The notes beneath the pieces are model-generated. The model did not search any database. It had not been told where the DNA came from and saw only the letters and a list, made by a program, of their open reading frames with translations. A program made the position numbers and the translations under genes. Positions 9,027 through 16,774 of a stretch of 64,000 bases of DNA are shown piece by piece; positions within the stretch are counted from its first letter, which is position 1; every line of letters begins with the position of its first letter. The stretch comes from Lysobacter sp. K5869. GTDB taxonomy: Bacteria > Pseudomonadota > Gammaproteobacteria > Xanthomonadales > Xanthomonadaceae. The stretch covers positions 4,441,001 to 4,505,000 of the forward strand of contig NZ_CP072597.1 in NCBI RefSeq assembly GCF_018847975.1, read 5' to 3'.

Positions 9027-9956
9027 TCAGCGCGGCGCGGCGCCGGCCGGGCCCGCAGCGCCGAACTTGTCGGCGAACACCTGCGCCACCCAATCGACGA
9101 ACGCGCGCACCCGCGGCGACAGCTGCCGGTGCTGCGGATACATCGCCCAGGCCGGCACGCCGGGGCTGGCGTAGTCGCCCAGCACTTCGACCAAACGGCC
9201 GTCGTCGAGATACGGCTCCACCCCGTGCCGCGGCAACTGGATCAAACCGCAGCCGCGCAACGCGGCGGCGGCGTAGCAGGCGGCGTCGTTGACGTTGATC
9301 CAACTCTCCAGCTGATACTCGCGCAGCGCGCCGTCGACGGTCAGCTCGAACGGATAACGCAGGTCGCGATCGCTGGCGAAGAAGCCCACGGCGCGGTGCG
9401 CGCTCAACTCGTCGGGATGGCGCGGCACGCCGAAGCGCTGCAGGTAATCCGGGCTCGCGCACACCACCTCGGGCATGGTCGCGATCTTGCGCGCCACCAG
9501 CGAGGAATCGCGCGGCACGCCCGAGCGCACCACGCAGTCGATGCCCTCGCGGACCAGATCGACGAGACGGTCGCCGCTGCTGACTTCCAGTTCGATGCGC
9601 GGATAGCGCGCGTGGAACTCGTCGATGCGCGGCAACACGATGCCGGTGGCGTGGATGCCGTGCAGATCGATGCGCAACACGCCGCGCGGGTCGCTGGCGA
9701 GCTGAGTCAGCGCCGCGTCGGCGTCGTCGAGCTCGGCCAGCACGTGCACGCAGCGTTCGTAATAGGCCTGCCCGTCCAGGGTCGGCCGCACCTGCCGGGT
9801 GGTGCGTTCGAGCAGGCGCGCGCCGAGCCGCGCTTCCAATTCCTTGATCGCGTGGGTGGCGGTGGCGCGCGGCAGGTCCAGCACCGCGGCGGCGCGGGTG
9901 AAGCTGCCCAGTTCGACGATGCGGACGAACAGACGCAGGGTGTCGAGGCGGTCCAT
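9027..9956 (-). CDS. LysR family transcriptional regulator
   Basis: 309 residues from ATG 9956 (MDRLDTLRLFVRIVELGSF). Helix-turn-helix region LDLPRATATHAIKELEARLG, then RLLERTTRQVRPTLDGQAYYE. The effector domain contains GVLRIDLHGIHATGIVLPRI and GIDCVVRSG, typical of the CrgA/DhcR-like subgroup that often controls adjacent dehydrogenases. It converges on the preceding LysR gene (10 bp between stops) and diverges from the SDR at 10097, its probable target. Confidence 0.9.
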   Translation of the reverse strand: MDRLDTLRLFVRIVELGSFTRAAAVLDLPRATATHAIKELEARLGARLLERTTRQVRPTLDGQAYYERCVHVLAELDDADAALTQLASDPRGVLRIDLHGIHATGIVLPRIDEFHARYPRIELEVSSGDRLVDLVREGIDCVVRSGVPRDSSLVARKIATMPEVVCASPDYLQRFGVPRHPDELSAHRAVGFFASDRDLRYPFELTVDGALREYQLESWINVNDAACYAAAALRGCGLIQLPRHGVEPYLDDGRLVEVLGDYASPGVPAWAMYPQHRQLSPRVRAFVDWVAQVFADKFGAAGPAGAAPR

Positions 9957-9980
9957 CGGCGGGCTCCGGCGGCTCGATTG

Positions 9981-10007
9981 TTGGCGATTATTGAATTGTA
10001 TTGCCAA
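9981..10007. promoter_or_regulatory. operator candidate TTGGC-N17-GCCAA between LysR and SDR
   Basis: A perfect 5-bp dyad TTGGC/GCCAA spans 27 bp around an A/T-rich core, directly upstream of the LysR start at 9956 and about 90 bp before the SDR start. The A/T-rich core contrasts with the surroundings and could also hold the promoters. Binding by the LysR product is inferred. Confidence 0.5.
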
Positions 10008-10096
10008 TCCAGCCTGATTTATCCACCCAGGGTCAACGCGCACACTGCCGCCACCCCGACAGACCGGGGCTTCCCTCACCCGAACCGGAGTCCGCC

Positions 10097-10849
10097 ATGT
10101 CCGCTCAGACCGCTCTTTCCACTCAGGCCGCCCTCGTCACCGGCGCCTCGCGCGGCATCGGCCGCGCCATCGCCCTGCGCCTGGCCGCCGACGGCTACGC
10201 CGTGGCGGTCAACTACGCCGGCAACGCCGCCGCGGCCGAGGCGGTGGTCGCGCAGATCCAAAGCGAGGGCGGCCGCGCCGTCGCGCTGCAGGGCGACGTC
10301 GCCGACGCCGAAGCGATGCAGCGCGTGTTCGCCGAAGCCAAGGCCGCGTTCGGCCGCCTCGACGCGGTGGTCAACAGCGCCGGCGTGATGCCTTACGTGC
10401 CGGTGCAAGGCGGTGATTTGGCCGAGTTCGACCGGGTGATCTCGACCAATCTGCGCGGCAGCTTCATCGTGCTCGGGCTCGCCGCCGAACACCTCGGCGA
10501 CGGCGGCCGCATCGTCGCGCTGTCGACCAGCGTGATCGGCAAGGCGTTCCCGAACTACGGCCCGTACATCGCCTCCAAGGCCGGCGTCGAAGGCCTCGTG
10601 CACGTGCTCGCCAACGAACTGCGCGGCCGCAACATCACCGTCAACGCGGTCGCGCCCGGCCCGGTGGCGACCGAGCTGTTCCTCAACGGCAAGACGCCGG
10701 AGCAGATCGCCCACTTCACCGCGCTGGCGCCGCTGGAGCGCCTGGGCACGCCGGAAGAAATCGCCTCGGCCGTGTCCTTCCTCGCCGGCCCCGACGGCGC
10801 CTGGGTCAACTCGCAAGTGCTGCGCGTCAACGGCGGCTACGTCTTCTAA
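10097..10849 (+). CDS. short-chain dehydrogenase/reductase (SDR)
   Basis: 250 residues. NAD(P)-dependent oxidoreductase of the classical SDR family. Cofactor motif ALVTGASRGIGRAIALRLA at residues 12-30, VVNSAGVMPY, the active-site serine in IVALSTSVIGK, and the catalytic YxxxK in YGPYIASKAGVEGL. ATG 10097 has CCGGAG upstream. The C-terminus GPDGAWVNSQVLRVNGGYVF is typical. Probably regulated by the divergent LysR. Substrate unknown. Confidence 0.9.
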   Translation: MSAQTALSTQAALVTGASRGIGRAIALRLAADGYAVAVNYAGNAAAAEAVVAQIQSEGGRAVALQGDVADAEAMQRVFAEAKAAFGRLDAVVNSAGVMPYVPVQGGDLAEFDRVISTNLRGSFIVLGLAAEHLGDGGRIVALSTSVIGKAFPNYGPYIASKAGVEGLVHVLANELRGRNITVNAVAPGPVATELFLNGKTPEQIAHFTALAPLERLGTPEEIASAVSFLAGPDGAWVNSQVLRVNGGYVF

Positions 10850-10857
10850 GCCCACGC

Positions 10858-10980
10858 GCCCCCTTCCCTTCTTTCCCCCCTTCCCTTCTTTCCCCCCTTC
10901 CCTTCTTTCCCCCCTTCCCTTCTTTCCCCTCTTTCCCTTCTTTCCCTTCTTTCCCCTCTTTCCCTTCTTTCCCTAATTCC
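10858..10980. repeat. pure pyrimidine (C/T) tandem tract
   Basis: About 120 bp with almost only C and T on the plus strand, built from variants of CCCTTCTTTCCCC in tandem. It lies between the stop of one SDR gene and the start of the next. Mirror-symmetric polypyrimidine DNA of this kind can form triplex (H-DNA) structures. No coding potential. Confidence 0.85.
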
Positions 10981-11018
10981 CTAACCGGCGCCCCACGCCC
11001 GCCACCGGAGCCGCAATC

Positions 11019-11918
11019 ATGCCCAACCATATCGTCCTCATCACCGGCGCCTCCAGCGGTTTCGGCGCCCTCGCCGCGCGCGCCCTCGCCCGCGCCGGCC
11101 ACACCGTCTACGCCAGCATGCGCGAGACCCAAGGCCGCAACGCCGCGCAAGTCGCCGCCGCGGCCAACTACGCCCGCGAACACGGCGTGGACCTGCGCAC
11201 GCTCGAACTCGACGTCGCCTCGCAAGCTTCGGCCGATGCCGCCATCGCCGCGGTGATCGCCGCGCACGGCCGCCTCGACGCGCTCGTGCACAACGCCGGC
11301 CACATGGCCTTCGGCCCGGCCGAAGCGTTCACGCCGGAACAATTCGCCCAGCTCTACGACAGCAACGTGCTCGGCGCGCAGCGGGTCAACCGCGCCGCGC
11401 TGCCGCACTTGCGCGAACAACGCCGCGGCTTGGTGCTGTGGGTGTCGAGCAGCAGCGCGCGCGGCGGCACGCCGCCGTATCTGGCGCCGTACTTCGCGGC
11501 CAAGGCGGCGATGGACTCGCTCGCGGTCAGCTACGCCGGCGAACTCGCGCGCTGGGGCATCGAAACCTCGATCCTGGTGCCCGGCGCCTTCACCTCCGGC
11601 ACCAACCACTTCGCCCACGCCGGCGCGCCGGCCGACAGCGCGCGGCTGGCCGATTACGAACGCGGCCCCACCGCCGGCTTCGGCGCCGAAATCCTGCAAA
11701 AACTCGCCGCCGGCGTACCCGTCGACGCCGATCCCGCCAGCGTCGCCGACGCCATGGTCGCGATCCTCGACCGCCCCTACGGCCAACGCCCGTTCCGCGT
11801 CCACGTCGACCCCGCCGACGACGGCTCGGCGACCGTCAGCGCCGTCGCCGACCGCATCCGCGCCGAATTCCTATGGCGCAACGATCTGGCCGATCTGCTG
11901 CATCCGCGCATCGTGTAG
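11019..11918 (+). CDS. short-chain dehydrogenase/reductase (SDR)
   Basis: 299 residues. SDR motifs: VLITGASSGFGALAARALA at residues 6-24, LVHNAGHMAFG, active-site serine in VLWVSSSSARGG, and the tyrosine-lysine pair in YLAPYFAAKAAMDSLAV. The GASSGFG form and the longer C-terminus resemble SDRs annotated as oxidoreductases with NADP preference. Start ATG 11019 follows CCGGAG. The C/T tract separates it from the SDR upstream, so co-transcription is uncertain. Confidence 0.88.
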   Translation: MPNHIVLITGASSGFGALAARALARAGHTVYASMRETQGRNAAQVAAAANYAREHGVDLRTLELDVASQASADAAIAAVIAAHGRLDALVHNAGHMAFGPAEAFTPEQFAQLYDSNVLGAQRVNRAALPHLREQRRGLVLWVSSSSARGGTPPYLAPYFAAKAAMDSLAVSYAGELARWGIETSILVPGAFTSGTNHFAHAGAPADSARLADYERGPTAGFGAEILQKLAAGVPVDADPASVADAMVAILDRPYGQRPFRVHVDPADDGSATVSAVADRIRAEFLWRNDLADLLHPRIV

Positions 11919-11929
11919 TTCGGTTCGGC

Positions 11930-12362
11930 TGTAGGAGCGGCGTCAGCCGCGACCGCGAAACTTCAATCTCGCGCCGCACGCCCAATGCCGCGGTCGCGGC
12001 TTGCGCCGCTCCTACAAGTCGGACCTCGCGGCTGCGCGCACCAACGCGATGCCACGCACGCCCCCTGTAGGAGCGGCGCAAGCCGCGACCGCGAAACTTC
12101 AATCTCGCGCCGCACGCCCGATGCCGCGGTCGCGGCTTACGCCGCTCCTACAAGTCGGACCTCGCGGCTGCGCGCACCAACGCGATGCCACGCCCCCCTG
12201 TAGGAGCGGCGCGAGCCGCGACCGCGAAACTTCAATCTCGCGCCGCACGCCCGATGCCGCGGTCGCGGCTTACGCCGCTCCTACAAGTCGGACCTCACGG
12301 CTGCGCGCACCAACGCGTTGCCACGCACGCCCCCTGTAGGAGCGGCGCAAGCCGCGACCGCG
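11930..12362. repeat. tandem array of palindromic REP-like elements, three units plus a partial
   Basis: Three tandem copies (starting at 11930, 12066 and 12199; spacing 136 and 133 bp) and a truncated fourth at 12335. Each unit holds two REP-like arms in opposite orientation, TGTAGGAGCGGCGYRAGCC and its reverse complement, around a 40-bp linker, followed by a 50-bp spacer that is also conserved. Single copies of the same arm recur at 13876, 13991, 58901, 58958 and 63956, so this is a dispersed family that has been locally amplified here. Confidence 0.9.
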
Positions 12363-12613
12363 CCAACCAAACCACGGCGCAAGGTCCAACGCCGCCGCCC
12401 CTCACCCCCAATCCCCCGCCTCAAAACAAAAACCGACGACGGCCATCCTGGCCGCCGCCGGCGGCGGGAGGTCGGCGCACAGCTTGGCCGCAACGCGCGC
12501 CGACGCCAATCAGACCTGTCAGAAACCGCAGTCGCCCGGCCGCCGCGCTCCGCCCCGCACTCCCCGCGGAATCTGCTTATGATTCGGAACCGCCGTCGCC
12601 ACCCGCCGCAACG

Positions 12614-13783
12614 ATGACCGCAACGCTCAAGCATGGACGCTCGCTGATCTGGATCGCCGCGCTCGCCGCGACCGGCGTCGGCATGTATTACTGGGGCCGC
12701 CGCAGCAGCGCCGACGCGCCGCCGCCGGCGGTCGCCGCGGCGGCGCCGGCCGCCTCCGCGGCCCAACCCGCGACAGGCGCCGCGACGCGCGCGCCGGCCG
12801 CGATCCCGCGCTACGACGCCGGCACCGCCCGCCCGCTGCCGTCGGTCGACACTCCGCTGCGGCTGATCCTGCCCGAGCTGCAGCGCCGCGCCGCCACCGA
12901 GCCCGCCGCCGCCTGCCGCCTCGCCGCCGAGATGGAATACTGCGACGGCCTGCGCATGCGTCTGGCCGGCGCCGAAAACAATCTGGACATGTTCGAGCAC
13001 CAGCTCGAGCGCATGCCGCAGGATACGCAGCAGCAGCGCGAGCAGCGCCAGCGCATGGCCGAGAGCTACCAGAGCATGACCGACCGTCTGCTCACCCAGT
13101 CCGAGCACTGCGCGCAGGTGCCGCCGATCAGCGCCGAACAACGCGCCGCGTACTGGCGCCGCGCCGCGCTGGCCGGCGTGCCGGCGGCGATGCGCCATTA
13201 CGCCAGCGGCAACGCGTTCCGCTATCAGGACACGCTCGACAACTTGTCCGGCTTGTCGACCTACCGCAACGAAGCCGAATCCATCGCCCGCGCCGCGGCG
13301 CAACGCGGCGACGCGCGCATGATGGCCTCGCTGGCGTTCGCTTATTCGCCGCAGCGCGACGGCATGCGCCGCAGTTTTCTCGGTCAAGCGGTGCAGGCCG
13401 ATCCGGTGGAATCGCTGGCGCTGTTCTTGCAATTGCGCGATTCGCTGCCGGCGCAGGACGCCGCCGCCAACGCGGCGACTCCGCCCGCGCCGGTCGGCCC
13501 GGGTCCGCGCGGCCCGCGCGGGTTCGGGCGCGGCGATTTCAATCCGCGCGATATGGTCGATACCCAGATCCGCTCGCTGACTCGCGACCTGTCGCCCGAA
13601 CAAGCCAGCCAGGCGCGCGAACGCGCTGCGGACCGCGCGCAGAATTGGTCGCCTCCCACGATGCCGGCGGCGCAGACCGGCGCGCCCGGCGCGGGGACGC
13701 AATCGAACGTGCCGGCGATGTTTCTGATGCAGGGCGGGTATGTGCCCGATGCGCAGCGGCAGGATTGCGAAGGGGCCAATTGA
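12614..13783 (+). CDS. membrane-anchored hypothetical protein, Sel1-like
   Basis: 389 residues from the ATG at 12614. One N-terminal transmembrane segment (SLIWIAALAATGVGMYYWG, residues 10-28) is followed by an Ala/Pro-rich linker (about residues 32-65), so the rest is periplasmic. The central part is helical with repeats reminiscent of Sel1/TPR proteins (YWRRAALAGVPAAMRHYASG, AAAQRGDARMMASLAFAY). The C-terminus is Pro/Gly-rich and ends with a cysteine near the tail. The frame is open further upstream but crosses the REP array. No family recognised with confidence. Confidence 0.75.
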   Translation: MTATLKHGRSLIWIAALAATGVGMYYWGRRSSADAPPPAVAAAAPAASAAQPATGAATRAPAAIPRYDAGTARPLPSVDTPLRLILPELQRRAATEPAAACRLAAEMEYCDGLRMRLAGAENNLDMFEHQLERMPQDTQQQREQRQRMAESYQSMTDRLLTQSEHCAQVPPISAEQRAAYWRRAALAGVPAAMRHYASGNAFRYQDTLDNLSGLSTYRNEAESIARAAAQRGDARMMASLAFAYSPQRDGMRRSFLGQAVQADPVESLALFLQLRDSLPAQDAAANAATPPAPVGPGPRGPRGFGRGDFNPRDMVDTQIRSLTRDLSPEQASQARERAADRAQNWSPPTMPAAQTGAPGAGTQSNVPAMFLMQGGYVPDAQRQDCEGAN

Positions 13784-13854
13784 GCGCGAGGTGCGCGTGG
13801 TGCCGTTAGCGCGCGATGCGACGATGGGGCTCGGCGGGGTTTTCGGAATGCGGG

Positions 13855-14019
13855 GTTGCGACGGCGGTTGAAGTGGCGCGGTCGCGGCTTGCGCCGCTCC
13901 TACAGGGGCTTCGGGGACGTTTGTCGGAGCTGAAAGTTCGTGCGGTGCGCGATGGTTTCGACGTGCGGAGTTGCGACGGCGGTTGAAGTGGCGCGGTCGC
14001 GGCTTGCGCCGCTCCTACA
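13855..14019. repeat. two direct copies of a segment containing a REP arm
   Basis: A segment starting GTTGCGACGGCGGTTGAAG and ending with the REP arm occurs at 13855-13904 and again at 13970-14019 (115-bp period). It lies between the convergent ends of the genes at 12614-13783 and 14093-14527. The same REP arm is found in the array near 12 kb. Confidence 0.85.
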
Positions 14020-14092
14020 AACGTTCTTCGGTTCCGGGAAGCGCGCCGTTTTCGGGGACGGGTTTGCGCTGCCGCCGCAACGGTTTGGCGGG

Positions 14093-14527
14093 TTACAGGT
14101 TCGAGGGGACTTCGCGGTCGAAGCAGAATTCGCCGACGGGGTGGCGCCATTCCTCGCTCGATGCGCTTTCGGAACGGCGCGCGGCGTCGCGTTGGCCGCT
14201 GTCGGTGTCGAAGCGCGCACACAGGCGGTAGGCGCGCGCGGCGCCCGGCAGGTAGCGGTAGGTCGCGCCGGTCAGCGGATCGGCGACGACCAGCGACAGC
14301 CCGGGCTGCGACGCCAGTTCGGTGAGGTCGGCCGGCAAGCGTTGGTGCTTGGGCCAGTAGCGGTTCATCTCGGTCTCGATGCGGTCGAGGTCGTGGGTGC
14401 GGCGCAGGTCCATGCGCGCCAGGCGCTGGTCGCCGGGGCCGCCCATGACGGCGATCGCCAGCGCCGAACTGGCCAGGATCGCCGCGCCGGCGGCGAGGAT
14501 CAGAGTGCGTCCGAAGCTGAGGGTCAT
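14093..14527 (-). CDS. small membrane-anchored hypothetical protein
   Basis: 144 residues starting MTLSFGRTLILAAGAAILAS, with one N-terminal membrane segment or uncleaved signal. The mature part includes LDRIETEMNRYWPKHQRLPA then LTELASQPGLSLVVADPLTG and TYRYLPGAARAYRLCARFDT, resembling type II secretion pseudopilin-like or periplasmic proteins seen beside DUF5671 genes. Its ATG overlaps the stop of the DUF5671 gene (ATGA), so the two are translationally coupled. The function is unknown. Confidence 0.8.
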   Translation of the reverse strand: MTLSFGRTLILAAGAAILASSALAIAVMGGPGDQRLARMDLRRTHDLDRIETEMNRYWPKHQRLPADLTELASQPGLSLVVADPLTGATYRYLPGAARAYRLCARFDTDSGQRDAARRSESASSEEWRHPVGEFCFDREVPSNL

Positions 14528-15171
14528 GCCTGCGTCTCCTCGCGGCGCAAGTCGCGGATGTAGTAGCAGAACGCGCTGGCGGCGACGGTCGCCACGGCCA
14601 GGCACTTGAGGCCGAAGCGCAGGCTCAGTTCGCCGCCGAGCCAGTGGTACAGCAGCGCGGTGGCGTCGCAGATCAACGCGGTCGCGGCCAGGAACAAGGT
14701 CAGGTAGGTCAGCCAGCGGCGTACCGGCGACAGGCGCTTGCCGGGATTGCGGCGCACGTCCGCGTCGATGACGTGGCACAGCCACGCGAACAGCGGGAAC
14801 GCCACCGCCAACGACGCCACCGACCAGCGCAGCGAGGCGTCGAGCTGCTGGCTCCAGAACGGCGAGCTATCGATCGCGTCGGGCAGATAGAACCCGATCA
14901 GGTCGAACCACAGATCGCACAGGTGGAAAGCGACCACGTACAGCGCGCTGAAGGTCAGCAGGTAGACGAAGGTTTCCCGCGCCGACAGCGATACTCGCGG
15001 ACGCGGGACCGGCAAGGGAAAGGCGCTGTCGGCGTACGCGTCGAGCGCGCCGCGCACCTGCGATTCGCTCCAGCCCGCGGCGATCAGCGCCTGCCCGGTG
15101 GCTTGGCGCGACTGTCCGCTCGACAGGGATTGATGGACGAACCGCTCCAAGGCCGAAATGCCCGCTGCCAT
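14524..15171 (-). CDS. DUF5671-like integral membrane protein
   Basis: 215 residues. A short helical N-terminal part (ALERFVHQSLSSGQSRQATG, SESQVRGALDAYA) is followed by about four membrane segments, including ETFVYLLTFSALYVVAFHL near residue 65, SVASLAVAFPLFAWLCHVI near 115, and WLTYLTLFLAATALICDAT near 150. This layout matches DUF5671. ATG 15171 has GGAG upstream. It is the first gene of a two-gene operon with the downstream overlapping gene. Function unknown. Confidence 0.8.
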   Translation of the reverse strand: MAAGISALERFVHQSLSSGQSRQATGQALIAAGWSESQVRGALDAYADSAFPLPVPRPRVSLSARETFVYLLTFSALYVVAFHLCDLWFDLIGFYLPDAIDSSPFWSQQLDASLRWSVASLAVAFPLFAWLCHVIDADVRRNPGKRLSPVRRWLTYLTLFLAATALICDATALLYHWLGGELSLRFGLKCLAVATVAASAFCYYIRDLRREETQA

Positions 15172-15723
15172 GATCGCCGCTCCGTGGGAAGACGGGCCGA
15201 CTCTAGCCGCGGTCGCGCGCGCGCGGCATTGCGTTGCGCGGGCGACGCGCGAGGTCTAGCCAAACGCTACCGGCCGGCGCGTTCGGGGCGACGTTCGCCG
15301 GCTTGCGCGGGGGCGTTGCCGCCGCAAGTGGGGGCGTATGCGCGCGAGGCCGGGCGGCGCGTTTCGTGAAAGCGCTTCGGACTCGCCGCCTGTCGCGCAG
15401 ACGTCGCTCGACGACTGCGGAAACGTTCCCTCGACGCATCGCCACGGGTGCGCGGCGCACGGGCGAGGATCGTCTTCTGCAACGGCCAGCCCGGCTCCAC
15501 CGTCGACTTGATTCAGAAGAAGGGCGGCGAAGAGCCCGACGGCAACGTGCGCCTGGGCCTGGGCAGCGACAGCTTCCGCCTTCGGCGCCTCCATCGAGCG
15601 ACGCGGCGATCCGAAGAGCCGCATCCGGTCGCCCGCCCCTTTCCGCGAAGCCCGAGCATCCCGCCCTGCCCGCCATCCAGACCCACGCGGCGGACCGAAA
15701 AGCCCACGGCGCTTGCCATTCAA
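15172..15723. other. intergenic region without a supported gene
   Basis: Roughly 550 bp between the divergent DUF5671 and DUF2239 genes. Several frames stay open on both strands because of high G+C, but none has a convincing ribosome site or recognisable domain. A minus-strand frame containing VAVGLFAALLLNQVDGGAG near 15.5 kb looks protein-like and could be a decayed gene; support is weak. Confidence 0.4.
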
Positions 15724-15742
15724 ATTATACCCGGGTAATAAT
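15724..15742. promoter_or_regulatory. A/T-flanked CCCGGG palindrome upstream of DUF2239 gene
   Basis: ATTATACCCGGGTAATAAT is a near-perfect palindrome (one-base offset in the flanks) 30 bp upstream of the DUF2239 start. It is the only A/T-rich patch nearby and could be both a promoter element and the binding site of a dimeric regulator. Regulator identity is unknown. Confidence 0.5.
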
Positions 15743-15772
15743 TACCACCTCATCCAAACCCGGCCTCCACCC

Positions 15773-16387
15773 ATGAGCCCCACCCCCGGTTACACCGCCT
15801 TCGCCGGCCAGCGCCTACTCGCCCGCGGCCGTCTGGCCGAGGTCGCCGTGGCCGTGCACGCGGCGGCCGCGCGCGGCGGCGAGGCCGAGTTGCTGGTGTT
15901 CGACGACCGCAGCGGGCAGCAGGTCGACCTGCACCTCGGCGGCGACGCCGCCGAGGTCGCGGCGCGTTATCGCGACCTGCCGGCCGCCTCCACCGACGAT
16001 GAAGCGTCCGAGGCCGAGGAGACGCAAGCCGCCGAAGCGCCGCGCGGCCGCGGCCGCCCGCGCCTGGGCGTGACCGCGCGCGAGGTCACTTTGTTGCCGC
16101 GGCATTGGGACTGGCTCGCCGCGCAACCCGGCGGCGCCTCGGTGACGCTGCGCAAGCTCATCGATCAGGCGCGCAAGCACGGCGAAACCGGCATGCGCCA
16201 ACGGCTGGCGCGCGAAGCCGCCTACCGCTGCCTCAACGCCCTGGCCGGCAACGCGGCGGGCGCGGAGGAAGCCACCCGCGCATTGTTCGCCGGCGACCGC
16301 GACGGCTTCGCCCGCCGCATCGAGGCGTGGCCGGCCGACGTGCGCGAGTATCTGCACGTGCTGGCCGCGGACGCATTCCCCGCCTGA
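15773..16387 (+). CDS. DUF2239 family protein
   Basis: 204 residues. The N-terminal half (YTAFAGQRLLARGRLAEVAV, LLVFDDRSGQQVDLHLGG) is followed by an acidic linker and a basic GRGRPRLGVTAREVTLLPRH segment, then WDWLAAQPGGASVTLRKLID. This is the typical DUF2239 layout. The basic GRPRLG patch and the short helical segment after it look like a DNA-binding arm, so autoregulation through the upstream palindrome is possible (inference). ATG 15773 is the first start after the palindrome. Confidence 0.8.
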   Translation: MSPTPGYTAFAGQRLLARGRLAEVAVAVHAAAARGGEAELLVFDDRSGQQVDLHLGGDAAEVAARYRDLPAASTDDEASEAEETQAAEAPRGRGRPRLGVTAREVTLLPRHWDWLAAQPGGASVTLRKLIDQARKHGETGMRQRLAREAAYRCLNALAGNAAGAEEATRALFAGDRDGFARRIEAWPADVREYLHVLAADAFPA

Positions 16388-16774
16388 GCCGCCGCGTGCG
16401 GCGCAGGCGGCGAGCCGCGGCCTGCTTCGCCGGATCGATGCGTTTGCTGTAAGCGCCGCGAGTCGATCCGCCCGCGCCGGCCGAATGGTTTTGCCCCGCG
16501 CCAGTCGCGGCTTAGTGCTTGTTCGTTCGACCCGGCCGATGCCGCTCGACCGGAGCGCCGTTCCGAGCCGAAGTTTCCAAGCCGTCGTACGTCGATCCGG
16601 TCCGACGTATTGCGTTCCGGCTCGCGACGCATCCGTCCCGACGTATCCGGATCGTCTCGCCTCACTCGCCACACCCGCTTCGCTCGACTCACGCCGCGGC
16701 ATCCGCTCCGGCGCCGACACCCAACCCCGCCCGTCCGTCCCTTTCTTCGCCCCCACTACGCCACAGGATCCGCC
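16388..16774. other. intergenic region upstream of MATE gene
   Basis: About 390 bp without a supported gene. The only structure seen is the dyad listed at 16588-16609, plus short repeats of CGACGTAT-like words around it. Confidence 0.5.
16588..16609. promoter_or_regulatory. inverted repeat TACGTCG-N8-CGACGTA, operator candidate
   Basis: Perfect 7-bp arms separated by 8 bp, about 165 bp upstream of the MATE gene. Exporter genes are often controlled by TetR or MarR type repressors that bind such dyads. No regulator gene is adjacent, so the assignment is tentative. Confidence 0.4.

Noticed and set aside
11930..12362. CRISPR array
   Set aside because: Repeats and intervening sequences are both conserved between units, and no cas genes are nearby. 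This is a tandem REP unit, not a CRISPR.
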